Of a stretch of DNA of 64,000 nt, positions 50,129-58,370 are shown in pieces. Position 1 is the stretch's first letter; each line of letters begins with the position of its first letter. The position numbers were made by a program, and so were the translations under genes. The stretch is from contig CAZLLI010000001.1 of the NCBI GenBank assembly GCA_964560355.1, forward strand, positions 48,736 to 112,735, read 5' to 3'. Under the pieces are notes generated by a model, which made no database searches, was not told the origin of the DNA, and worked only from the letters and a program-made list of their open reading frames with translations. The DNA comes from JAKEHA01 sp964560355 (GTDB lineage Bacteria; Krumholzibacteriota; Krumholzibacteriia; WVZY01; JAKEHA01).

Positions 50129-53100
50129 TCAGAAGTTGATGATCGCCGTAACGCCCAGGCGCACGGTGGTAGTGGTTTGTCCCGTCGTCTCCATGAAGTT
50201 GCGCGCGTAGCCCACGAACGCGCTCCCGTTGATGTTCTTGGAGAACGTATACCGGACGAGCGGGTCGACGCTCAAGGACGTCATTTTGGGGATCGGTTCG
50301 GCGAGCGACGAACCGGGCTGGAAGCGCTCGCCGCCCGAGCGCGCGTACGCCATCTGTAAAGTAGCCTCCATCTCGTTCTTCCAGTCGAAGCCCTTCCCGA
50401 ACAGCTTGAGCCCGCCGCCGCCGCGGAAGGTCTTCTTCAGCTCCACGCCGACGGTGGTGTTATCGGTCGTCGACTTCGACCCGCGCGTATCGCTCGTGTT
50501 CGACGTGAAGCTCACGTTGAGCGAGCTATTGAGCTGGTTCTTCCACGTCAGCACGAGCGCGGGGGTGAGCGTGAACGTCTCGGTAGTGGTGATGGGCGGC
50601 TGGTCCTTGGGACCGGTCTCGATCAAGGTCTCGCGCCAATCGACGCGAAGCTCGCCCTGGCTGATCGACTGGTCGAGCACGCGCAGTCGCTCGAGTCCCT
50701 TCCAGCTTCCCTGCAAGTCGGGCCACGTGGTGCTGGTCGAGCGCGACTGGTTGGCGCGGAAATCGGTGTCGGTGGTGGAACGGCTGTAGCGCCCCTGCAC
50801 GTCGAGGTCCTGGCGCAGCGTCACCCCGCTCTCGAGGTTGTAGGTCAAGGTCGCGTTCTTGGTATCCGGAGAACCGATCGACTGGCCGTTCACCAAGATG
50901 CCGGTGTTGTTGTCGAGACCGAGCTGGTACGACCAATCGGGACGGTCGGGCACGCGCAGATAGCTCGAGTTCTTGCGCCGCTGCACGTTCACTTTCACCG
51001 GCCGGATGCCGGTGAGCACGCGGCCGACGCCGCGGAACAACGACCCCGCGCCGGGGCGCGTCGCCTTGGCCTTGGTGGAATCCGGGTGCTGGGCGCCGCG
51101 CTGCGTCGAATCGGGCGGCGCACCGCCGGTGCGCACGTTCTGCGAGCGCCCGCCTTCGGCGGGCGTCGCGACGTCCCACCCGACCAAACGGAACAGATTG
51201 CCGAACTGCTTGCCCACGTCGAAGCCGATGCGCCCGGTGTCGTTACGCGACGCGCTCACGTTGCGCGTGCCCTCGGGGTCGCCGGGACGCTTCACGTTGG
51301 GCCCCGAGTCTTCGCTGTAGGCCGACTGCACTTCGACGCTCGGCTTCTCGAACAGGCGCAGGATCCACCACGTGTCGGGGGAAACGAAGGAGACGCGCGC
51401 GTTGTTCGAGTACGCGATCTCGGTGCCGATGTTGTAGCCCTTCCAATAGTGGTCGATGGCGAGGTCGCGCGTGTCGGCGATGCCGAACGTCGTCTCCAGC
51501 GAGCGGAACGGGTTGTAGCGCACCGTGCCTTGGTTGCGCATGCTGGCGGCATACTGGTACGGGTCGCGCCGGAACTCGCCGTTGACGTAACTCCACCGAA
51601 CGCCGGTCTGGCGCGTGGCCGACGTCGACAAGTCGAGCTGGTTGATCCAAAAACGGAATCGGTTCTTCCCGAACAACGGGAGCGTGTTGCCGCTCGACCA
51701 CGTCATTTGGTACGTGAGCGACCCCTGCATGCTGGTGGTGGTGTCGCGCGACGCCGGGCTCGAACCACGCTGGTCGCTGTAGGCGTAGGTCGGCCGCAGG
51801 CGGTCGACGGTGTAGCGCATGATGGCGTTGTTCGACGGGCTGCGCCGCGCGAGCGAGACGTTGAAGCCGCGCGTCGTTCGCACCGTCTTCAGGCTGTCGC
51901 TCACCGACTGGTCCACGATCTCGGTGTCGCTGTTGGGCGGGAACTTCGGCAGCGACTTGGTGCTCGAGTAGGTGGCCGAGATCGGGAGCGAGAACCCGGC
52001 CAGCGGCAGGAAGTACTGGAGGTCGGTCTTCGCGTTCAACCCCAGCGCGGTGACGTCGCTGCCGGCGCCGCGGGTTTGCCGCAGCCCGCGGTAGTCGGCT
52101 CCCGTGCGCGACCAGTTGCCCCCCAGGCTGATGGCGCCGCCGGCGATGGACAGGTTCGCGCTCACGCGCTCGGCGGTGTCGAAGTCGCGCATGACGTCGC
52201 CGACGTAGATGTCGTCCATCCAAATCTCGCCGGCTTGCGCGGCCGGGTTGTTGACGTTGCGCACGCCGGCGTACAGGAAACGCACGCCGTTCAGGTTGGG
52301 CGCGCCGCGCATCTTGATGGTGTACACCTGCGCCGCGTTGGCGATGTCGGTGGCGGTCGACGTGACCACGCTGTCGATGGGATTGAATTTCAGGTTGGTC
52401 CAGTCGGTGAGCTTGAACACCACGCGCGCCCACCCGGTGTCGTTGTAGTACGTGCCCGTGAACGGAACCGCGACTTCGTAGTAGTTGTTTTCGTTCGACC
52501 CCATGCGGAAGTAGTACTCGGTGCCCGCGCGCAGCGAGTCCGTGTGCACCCAAAAATTGAGATCGCGATAGAGCGTCATGTTGAGCCCGGCGCCCAGGAA
52601 GCGCTTGAGGATGCGGGTCTGCGTCCCGGGGCCCAGGTTCACGTAGCGCATCGCGAGCGACGACTCCTTGTCGGAGACTTCGTTTTTCTGGTTGGGGCGC
52701 ACGGGCGGCTGGTAGACGCCCGGGTCGGTCTTGGTGCTGATGACGCCGATCGCGAAGTCGGTGGTTGAATTCTCGCGCTTGCCGTCGGCGAGGTTGCGCA
52801 CGCCGTCGATCTCCCAGCGGTTCCCTTCGATCGAGAACTCCGCGATCTGCAGGCGCAGGTTGCCGACGCCGCCGTCGTTCTTGATGGCGTTGTCCAAGTC
52901 GTCGACCCAAATGCGCACGTGTCGAATCTCGTCGAGGCGCGGCTGGATCGAGCTGGTTGCGCGCACGGTGTGGTTAGAGAGCTTCACGCGGTACAAGCGC
53001 CACGAGTCGTTCTGGTGGCCGTTCTTGTTGAAGCCGTCGTAGCCTGGGTACTGCGCGCGAATATCGATCTCGGCGGTGTCGGCGAGGTCGATCTCGTAGG

Positions 53101-55561
53101 CGAAGTACGCGTTGACGAGGCCGAGCTGTCCGTTGCGGTCCAGGTCCTCGGTGTCGTAGACCAGGTTCTTTTCGGTGCCGTTCACCTTGCTGAAGCGCCC
53201 GTCGATGCGCGAGAGGTCGATATCGTCGCCCGACTTGTCGTCGTTGGTGCCGCCCGGGAGCAGCACGGTTTCGTCGGTGTCGAACAATCCGTCCAACCCG
53301 GTGTCGTCGAACGAGGCCGCGAAGCCGTCGCGGTTCTTGTCCTCGTCGTTGAACAACGTCGTGTCGGGCTCGAAGAAGTTCTCGTTGATGATGCCGAGGT
53401 CGATGTGGAGCTTGCCGCCGCGGTCGAGCGGGTTGGGCTTGAAGTCGTTGATCCAAATCTCGAGGAATTGTCCCTGCGAGATGTCGAGCCCGCCGCCCTG
53501 GAAGCCGAGCATGATCCCTTCGTACGGGATCGTGTCGGTGGGCGCGGGCGCTTTCGCGAGCTCCATGTCGAGCGACTGCAGGAGCGTGTTTTCCTGCTCG
53601 TCCAGGGTCGGGTTCAAGTCGCGCCGGTGCAGTCCCAGCTCGGGCTCGATGTTGTACCAGTAGAAATTGACGCGCGCGGTGTCGGGCTTCTCGACGTTGT
53701 TCTCTTCCAGCGGAAGACTGGCCGGGTACCACGAGCGGCGCGCGAGCCCGATGCGGTCGGTGTCTTCGACGCCCTCGAAGTCGTCGATGTAGGCTTCGTC
53801 CTTGGTGTTCGGGTTGGGGAGGCTGCCCGCGATTTCGGCGTCGAAGGTCGACGTGCTGGGTTGGTCGCTGTCGACGTACGGCAGCCAGTTCGCGATGTCG
53901 GTCAGGATGCGCGACTGGTGCTGGTAGTTGAAGGTGACGCCGCCGACGATGGCGCGCGTCGGTTCTTCGCCGAGTCGCGCGCGGTCCGAACTGGTGGCGC
54001 GCGACTCGTACAGGAGTGTCGTGCCGATGCGCAGGTTCTCGCCGAACTTCGACGCCGTGCTCATGCCCGCCAGCGTGCTCGAGCCCACGCCGCCGAGCGG
54101 CTTGAACTGATAATCGATGTTGAGCTTCGAGTCGGGGGTGAGGCGCGCGAGCGCGGGATCCTTGAGGGTGACGTCGCCGGTCGCGTAGTCGATCTCGTAA
54201 TCCTGCCCGCGCTGGAGCTTCACGCCGTCGAGCGTGATGCTCTCGCTGCCTTCGACGATGTTGAGCGCATTGATGCGGAACGATTTCGACGTGCTAACCG
54301 CGCGTACCTGGATGACGTACTGGTGCACTTCGGCCTCGCGCGTGGCGTTGAGCTTTTCGTCGTAGATCGCGCTCGACGTGTCGTACTGCGCNNNNNNNNN
54401 NNNNNNNNNNNNNNNNNNNNNNNNNNNNNNNNNNNNNNNNNNNNNNNNNNNNNNNNNNNNNNNNNNNNNNNNNNNNNNNNNNNNNNNNNNNGGCGAGAAC
54501 TGCGCGGAGGACACTTCGCCCTCTTGCTTGCTCGCGATCACGGTGAAGTCGGTCGACCCGGTCTTGGCCAGCATCTTGACGCCGAACAGTCCTTGCGCGC
54601 TGGTCGACACGCTCACCAATTGCGAACCCGGCAGCGACAGGCTGGTGTTGCCGAGCTCGATGAGCTGGATGACTTCGTCTTCGTAGCCGGTGTACGCGAG
54701 GCGCACGCGGTTGGCGTCCTCGCTGATGGCTTCGCTGGAGTGGTCGACCTGGATCGTCACCTTGTCGCCGATGGTGCCGGTCAGGCTCACGTCGAGCTTC
54801 TGCTGCATGTCGAGCGACGGGAACAGCGACTGGCTCTGACGCCCCTCCGCGCCGATGAAGGGGTCGACCACGCTGGTCTCGCCCGCGATCGTGATCTCTT
54901 CGCGGCCGCGCAGGGTGATGCTGGTTTTTTCTCCCGGCCCGAAGATCGACTCGAGCTGCTTCGGCATCGGGATCGGGATCTCGAACTTGATGCCGCCCGT
55001 GGTGGCTTCGGTCGTGACTTGGCGCGACGCCACCGACGCGAGCACGCTCTCGCGCCACGCGTCCTCGCGGCTCGCGACCATCACGTGATTGCTGACGTCG
55101 TCCATGGAAACGATGTCGACCTCGAGCCCCGGGATCGAATAGTCGCGCGGCTGCACCAAGATGAGGTCGCCCGATTGCAGCTCGGTGGCTTCGAAGAATT
55201 CGGTCTTGGGCACCGTGAAGGTGGCGCGGTAGCCCGGCAGCACCGAGTAATCGACCACGTTGCGCGTGGTCGAGAAGTCGCCGGTGAGGAAGTGCGGAAC
55301 CTTGTAGCCGACGGTGCCGAGCGGAATGTGCGCGTAGTCGAAAACGACCGTCGAGTCGGCGCGGATCTCGTCGGTCACGCGGTCGTAGTAGAGCGTATCG
55401 TAGAGCTTGCCGACCTGGCGAAGGTCGATCGAGAAGTGGGACTGTTGCGCGCGGGCGGTGTTAACAGAGGCGAGAAGGAACACGAACGCGAGCACCGTTG
55501 TCCAGCGCCGGAACGCAGCGTGAGGAAGTCTGGACAACACCGAAATACAAAGGCGCAACAC
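50129..55561 (-). CDS. sprA: SprA-type outer-membrane translocon of type IX secretion (contains assembly gap)
   Basis: At least 1810 codons, GTG start, signal peptide TVLAFVFLLASVNTARA with Gln-Gln at +1. It resembles SprA/Sov, the giant 36-strand barrel of the type IX secretion system. Recognisable parts are DYSVLPGYRATFTVPKTEFFEATELQSGDLILVQPRDY, FIGAEGRQSQSLFPSLDMQQKLDVSLTGTIGDKVTIQVDH near the N-terminus; LGFQGGGLDISQGQFLEIWINDFKPN and VRIWVDDLDNAI in the middle; and VRLGVTAIINF, with terminal Phe, at the end. Each is shortened here to its role as evidence. Residues about 357-390 are unknown because of the N run. Bacteroidetes SprA exceeds 2300 residues, so sequence may be missing in the gap or the lineage form is shorter. 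It is expressed with the cyclase gene and diverges from lptF. Confidence 0.92.
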   Translation of the reverse strand: MLRLCISVLSRLPHAAFRRWTTVLAFVFLLASVNTARAQQSHFSIDLRQVGKLYDTLYYDRVTDEIRADSTVVFDYAHIPLGTVGYKVPHFLTGDFSTTRNVVDYSVLPGYRATFTVPKTEFFEATELQSGDLILVQPRDYSIPGLEVDIVSMDDVSNHVMVASREDAWRESVLASVASRQVTTEATTGGIKFEIPIPMPKQLESIFGPGEKTSITLRGREEITIAGETSVVDPFIGAEGRQSQSLFPSLDMQQKLDVSLTGTIGDKVTIQVDHSSEAISEDANRVRLAYTGYEDEVIQLIELGNTSLSLPGSQLVSVSTSAQGLFGVKMLAKTGSTDFTVIASKQEGEVSSAQFSXXXXXXXXXXXXXXXXXXXXXXXXXXXXXXXXXXAQYDTSSAIYDEKLNATREAEVHQYVIQVRAVSTSKSFRINALNIVEGSESITLDGVKLQRGQDYEIDYATGDVTLKDPALARLTPDSKLNIDYQFKPLGGVGSSTLAGMSTASKFGENLRIGTTLLYESRATSSDRARLGEEPTRAIVGGVTFNYQHQSRILTDIANWLPYVDSDQPSTSTFDAEIAGSLPNPNTKDEAYIDDFEGVEDTDRIGLARRSWYPASLPLEENNVEKPDTARVNFYWYNIEPELGLHRRDLNPTLDEQENTLLQSLDMELAKAPAPTDTIPYEGIMLGFQGGGLDISQGQFLEIWINDFKPNPLDRGGKLHIDLGIINENFFEPDTTLFNDEDKNRDGFAASFDDTGLDGLFDTDETVLLPGGTNDDKSGDDIDLSRIDGRFSKVNGTEKNLVYDTEDLDRNGQLGLVNAYFAYEIDLADTAEIDIRAQYPGYDGFNKNGHQNDSWRLYRVKLSNHTVRATSSIQPRLDEIRHVRIWVDDLDNAIKNDGGVGNLRLQIAEFSIEGNRWEIDGVRNLADGKRENSTTDFAIGVISTKTDPGVYQPPVRPNQKNEVSDKESSLAMRYVNLGPGTQTRILKRFLGAGLNMTLYRDLNFWVHTDSLRAGTEYYFRMGSNENNYYEVAVPFTGTYYNDTGWARVVFKLTDWTNLKFNPIDSVVTSTATDIANAAQVYTIKMRGAPNLNGVRFLYAGVRNVNNPAAQAGEIWMDDIYVGDVMRDFDTAERVSANLSIAGGAISLGGNWSRTGADYRGLRQTRGAGSDVTALGLNAKTDLQYFLPLAGFSLPISATYSSTKSLPKFPPNSDTEIVDQSVSDSLKTVRTTRGFNVSLARRSPSNNAIMRYTVDRLRPTYAYSDQRGSSPASRDTTTSMQGSLTYQMTWSSGNTLPLFGKNRFRFWINQLDLSTSATRQTGVRWSYVNGEFRRDPYQYAASMRNQGTVRYNPFRSLETTFGIADTRDLAIDHYWKGYNIGTEIAYSNNARVSFVSPDTWWILRLFEKPSVEVQSAYSEDSGPNVKRPGDPEGTRNVSASRNDTGRIGFDVGKQFGNLFRLVGWDVATPAEGGRSQNVRTGGAPPDSTQRGAQHPDSTKAKATRPGAGSLFRGVGRVLTGIRPVKVNVQRRKNSSYLRVPDRPDWSYQLGLDNNTGILVNGQSIGSPDTKNATLTYNLESGVTLRQDLDVQGRYSRSTTDTDFRANQSRSTSTTWPDLQGSWKGLERLRVLDQSISQGELRVDWRETLIETGPKDQPPITTTETFTLTPALVLTWKNQLNSSLNVSFTSNTSDTRGSKSTTDNTTVGVELKKTFRGGGGLKLFGKGFDWKNEMEATLQMAYARSGGERFQPGSSLAEPIPKMTSLSVDPLVRYTFSKNINGSAFVGYARNFMETTGQTTTTVRLGVTAIINF
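54392..54491. other. Assembly gap (100 N)
   Basis: A run of exactly 100 unknown bases inside sprA, the usual placeholder for a gap of unknown size. The reading frame is the same on both sides if the gap is taken literally, but the true length and content are unknown. Confidence 0.99.
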
Positions 55562-55628
55562 GTCGATACCAATCGTCTAAGAGTTTCCGAATCACCTTCT
55601 CGTGGGCGTCGTGCATCGGTTCGGTCGG

Positions 55629-55667
55629 ATTCGGCTCGTATCGAATCGAGGACGAAACGAGCCGAAT
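55629..55667. repeat. 11-bp inverted repeat in the sprA-lptF spacer
   Basis: ATTCGGCTCGT (55629-55639) and ACGAGCCGAAT (55657-55667) are perfect complements around a 17-base loop, about 70 bases before the sprA GTG. It could form a leader hairpin in the sprA transcript or an operator. Confidence 0.6.
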
Positions 55668-55668
55668 G

Positions 55669-55686
55669 TGTCGCCGTTCGGCGACA
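55669..55686. repeat. 8-bp hairpin in the sprA-lptF spacer
   Basis: TGTCGCCG-TT-CGGCGACA, directly next to the 11-bp inverted repeat. It has no U-tract in either direction. Confidence 0.6.
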
Positions 55687-55704
55687 GGTCGGGACCAAGG
55701 GCTA

Positions 55705-55762
55705 GACGCCCCCAGCTACCCGGTCCATGCGTTCGTGCGCCGGCACGATGCCAGGGGGCGTC
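55705..55762. repeat. 9-bp inverted repeat in the sprA-lptF spacer
   Basis: GACGCCCCC (55705-55713) and GGGGGCGTC (55754-55762), 40 bases apart. It is the third inverted repeat in this 273-base divergent spacer. Confidence 0.5.
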
Positions 55763-55776
55763 GTCGATAAAACGTC

Positions 55777-55805
55777 TTGTCGGCAAACCCGTTATCAGTG
55801 ATTAT
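55777..55805 (+). promoter_or_regulatory. Candidate promoter of lptF
   Basis: TTGTCG, 17 bases, GATTAT on the plus strand, about 30 bases before the lptF ATG. The match is moderate and found by eye. Confidence 0.35.
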
Positions 55806-55834
55806 CCAGTGGTCTTTCGGAGCCGTCCCTCCCA

Positions 55835-57313
55835 ATGAGCCGTAGCCCGATGATCTTCGAGCGCTACATCCTGCGAAACTACGTAGGCCCCTTCGTCTTC
55901 TCGATGGCGGTAATAACCTTCGTGTTCATAATGGATTTCATCCTCCGCTACATCGATCTGTTCTTGGGCAAGGGAGTCAAGTTTCACATTGTGCTGCAAG
56001 CATTTGCGCTCTCGTTGGGGCACATGTTCGCATTAATCATACCAATGGCGGTACTGCCCGCGACGCTAATGACTTACGGCAATTTGACGAGTGAAAACGA
56101 GGTCACCGCGATGCGCGCGTGCGGGTACAGCACGTATCGCATGATCCTCCCCGGCGTGGTCGCGGGTGCGCTCCTCGCGGCGGCGCTCGTCGTGTACAAC
56201 AACCACGTGCTTCCGGAGTCGAACCACCGACTCATGAATCTCCTGATCGACATCCAGCGCAAGCAGCCGACGGTGGAGCTCAACCCCAACCGCTTCATCG
56301 ACGACGTGCAGGGTTACACCATCTATTTCCAGGAGAAGAACGACCGCACCGGCGAGATCGACGACGTGCAAATCTTCAAGCGCGCGGAGAACGGCGGACT
56401 CCCGACCACCATCGTGGCGGAGTCGGGGCGCCTGCAGATGCTGGAAGGCCAGAACGTGCTGCGCGTCGACTTGTTCAACGGCGAGATCCACGAGCTCCCG
56501 GTCGCAGAAGACCGCGGCACCTACCGGCGCACCACCTTCAAGGAGTACACGCTCAACATCAAGGACGTCGACCGTACGCTGCAGCGCAGCGAGCGCGACT
56601 ATCGCGGCGACCGCGAGATGAGCGTGCGCATGATGAACGACAAGATCCAGGAGATTCGCGCCGACATGGCGCTCTCGCGCCAGGAGATCATTCGCCAGGC
56701 CAACGCGACCGTGGACAACACCTTCGCGCTGTTGCGCGCGAAGGAGCGCGCGCGGCGCTGGGCGGCTCCCAAGAGCGACAGCACCGCGACGCCCGCGGTG
56801 TCGTCGACCGGTGACGGGCACCCCAAGCCGCGCGTGGTGGTGCGCCCGAGCCCGCGCAACACGTCGCGCGCGCCGCTCGCGTCGCGCAGCGAATTCCTCG
56901 CGCGTCAGCGCATCGAGACCGAAGTCGGCAAGCGCGAGTCGTTCGAGAAGCAGATCCGCCGCTACCAGGTGGAAATCCAGAAGAAGTACTCGATTCCCTT
57001 CGCGTGCATCATCTTCGTGCTGGTGGGGGCACCCCTCGCGGTGCGCATGGGCCGTTCCGGCATGAACATGGCCATCGGTTTGAGCATCGTCTTCTTCCTG
57101 GTCTACTACGTGGGCCTGATCGGCGGCGAGAAACTCGCCGACCGCGGCTTTGTCAACCCGTTCTTCGCCATGTGGGCGCCCAATCTCATCTTCGGGGCGC
57201 TCGCGCTCGTCTTCTTGCGCAAGGCCGCACGCGAACAAGCGCTTGCGGACTGGACCTGGCTCTCCGTGCTAAGATCGCTCTTCCGCCGCCATGCGACCGC
57301 GAATCCACGATAG
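55835..57313 (+). CDS. lptF: LptF-like permease of the lipopolysaccharide exporter (YjgP/YjgQ family)
   Basis: A 492-residue inner-membrane protein. N-terminal membrane segments (YVGPFVFSMAVITFVFIMDFIL; FALSLGHMFALIIPMAVLPATLMTYG; MILPGVVAGALLAAALVVYN) are followed by a periplasmic beta-jellyroll (about 130-260), a charged region of about 100 residues longer than usual, and three C-terminal segments (IPFACIIFVLVGAPLAVRMGR; MAIGLSIVFFLVYYVGLIGGE; NLIFGALALVFL). With LptG and the LptB ATPase it extracts LPS from the inner membrane. The Ser/Arg-rich insert at about 290-370 is unusual. The gene overlaps lptG by 23 bases and diverges from sprA. Confidence 0.92.
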   Translation: MSRSPMIFERYILRNYVGPFVFSMAVITFVFIMDFILRYIDLFLGKGVKFHIVLQAFALSLGHMFALIIPMAVLPATLMTYGNLTSENEVTAMRACGYSTYRMILPGVVAGALLAAALVVYNNHVLPESNHRLMNLLIDIQRKQPTVELNPNRFIDDVQGYTIYFQEKNDRTGEIDDVQIFKRAENGGLPTTIVAESGRLQMLEGQNVLRVDLFNGEIHELPVAEDRGTYRRTTFKEYTLNIKDVDRTLQRSERDYRGDREMSVRMMNDKIQEIRADMALSRQEIIRQANATVDNTFALLRAKERARRWAAPKSDSTATPAVSSTGDGHPKPRVVVRPSPRNTSRAPLASRSEFLARQRIETEVGKRESFEKQIRRYQVEIQKKYSIPFACIIFVLVGAPLAVRMGRSGMNMAIGLSIVFFLVYYVGLIGGEKLADRGFVNPFFAMWAPNLIFGALALVFLRKAAREQALADWTWLSVLRSLFRRHATANPR

Positions 57314-58370
57314 CTATCTCCTCAAGCGCTTCCTCAAGATATTCGTCTACTCGGTGCTCGCGTTCGTGGTGATCTACATCACCGTCAACGTGTTCGAGGA
57401 GATCGACAACTTCATCGACCACGACGCCAAGCTGTTCGACGTCGCCCGCTACTACCTGTTCTCGATTCCCTTCGTGCTGACCTACGTGGTGCCGGTGTCG
57501 CTCCTGCTCGGCACCGTGTTCGCGATGGGAATCCTAGCGCGGCGCAACGAGCTCACCGCGCTGCTCGCGTCGGGCGTGAGCCTGGCGCGCGTGGCGGCCC
57601 CCATCTTCGCGGTCGCGCTTTTTACCAGCGCGGTCTCCGTGTTCTTCAACGACGCCGTGGTGTCGCGCGCCAACCGCACCAAAGACGACATCATGCACCA
57701 CGACATCGAGGGTCGCGAGCGCGAGAATCCCGACGTGAAGAGCAACTTTCGCTACCTGGGTGCGGACGGCTTCGTGTACCTGGCCGAGACCTACAGCCAC
57801 GAGAACCGCGCCCTCTACGACGTGGTCGTGCAGCAGTTCGACGGCAACACGCTCGAGCGCCGCATCGACGCCAAGAACGCCAAGTGGACGCGCGGGCACT
57901 GGGTGTTTCACAACGGCTTCGTGCGCACCTTCGAGGGCGAGGAGCGCGTGGAAGCCTTCGACACGCTCACGGTGCCGCAGATGAAGGAGACCCCCGACGA
58001 CTTCGTGCAGCAAGAAGTCGACGAGGAGAACATGACCTTCGCGGAGCTGCGCCGGTACATCGACCGGGTCGAGAACAGCGGCGGCACGGTGCAGAAGTAC
58101 CTCGTCGACCTCCACTTCAAGCTGAGCTTCCCCTTCGCGGGGTCGATCTTCGTGCTGATCGGGGTGGCGCTGTCGTCGGGCAAGCGCAAGCCCTCGATCG
58201 CGACCGGCTTCGGGCTCACGCTGGTGGTGGCGTTCGTCTACTACGCGATCCTGCGCGTCGGGCAGACGCTCGGGCACAACGGAGTCATGCCCGCGGCCCT
58301 TGCCGCCCAACTCGGGAACATTATCTTTCTCATCGTCGGCCTCGCGATGTTGAGGCGCGCCAACCGATGA
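57291..58370 (+). CDS. lptG: LptG-like permease of the lipopolysaccharide exporter
   Basis: A 359-residue partner of LptF in the same YjgP/YjgQ family. The start MRPRIHDSYLLKRFLKIFVYSVLAFVVIYITVN places the first membrane helix immediately at the N-terminus; LFSIPFVLTYVVPVSLLLGTVFAMGIL and FAVALFTSAVSVF follow. The periplasmic jellyroll spans about 125-255, and three further segments close the protein (FPFAGSIFVLIGVALSSGKR; GFGLTLVVAFVYYAILRVGQTL; NIIFLIVGLAML). The ATG is inside the lptF end, and ATGA couples its stop to the GWxTD gene. Confidence 0.92.
   Translation: MRPRIHDSYLLKRFLKIFVYSVLAFVVIYITVNVFEEIDNFIDHDAKLFDVARYYLFSIPFVLTYVVPVSLLLGTVFAMGILARRNELTALLASGVSLARVAAPIFAVALFTSAVSVFFNDAVVSRANRTKDDIMHHDIEGRERENPDVKSNFRYLGADGFVYLAETYSHENRALYDVVVQQFDGNTLERRIDAKNAKWTRGHWVFHNGFVRTFEGEERVEAFDTLTVPQMKETPDDFVQQEVDEENMTFAELRRYIDRVENSGGTVQKYLVDLHFKLSFPFAGSIFVLIGVALSSGKRKPSIATGFGLTLVVAFVYYAILRVGQTLGHNGVMPAALAAQLGNIIFLIVGLAMLRRANR

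Noticed and set aside
55592..55786. A minus-strand segment ending in SPNGDTFGSF, resembling the MerB-like C-terminus
   Set aside because: Only a few residues match and the DNA similarity is weak, so I do not count it as a fourth remnant.
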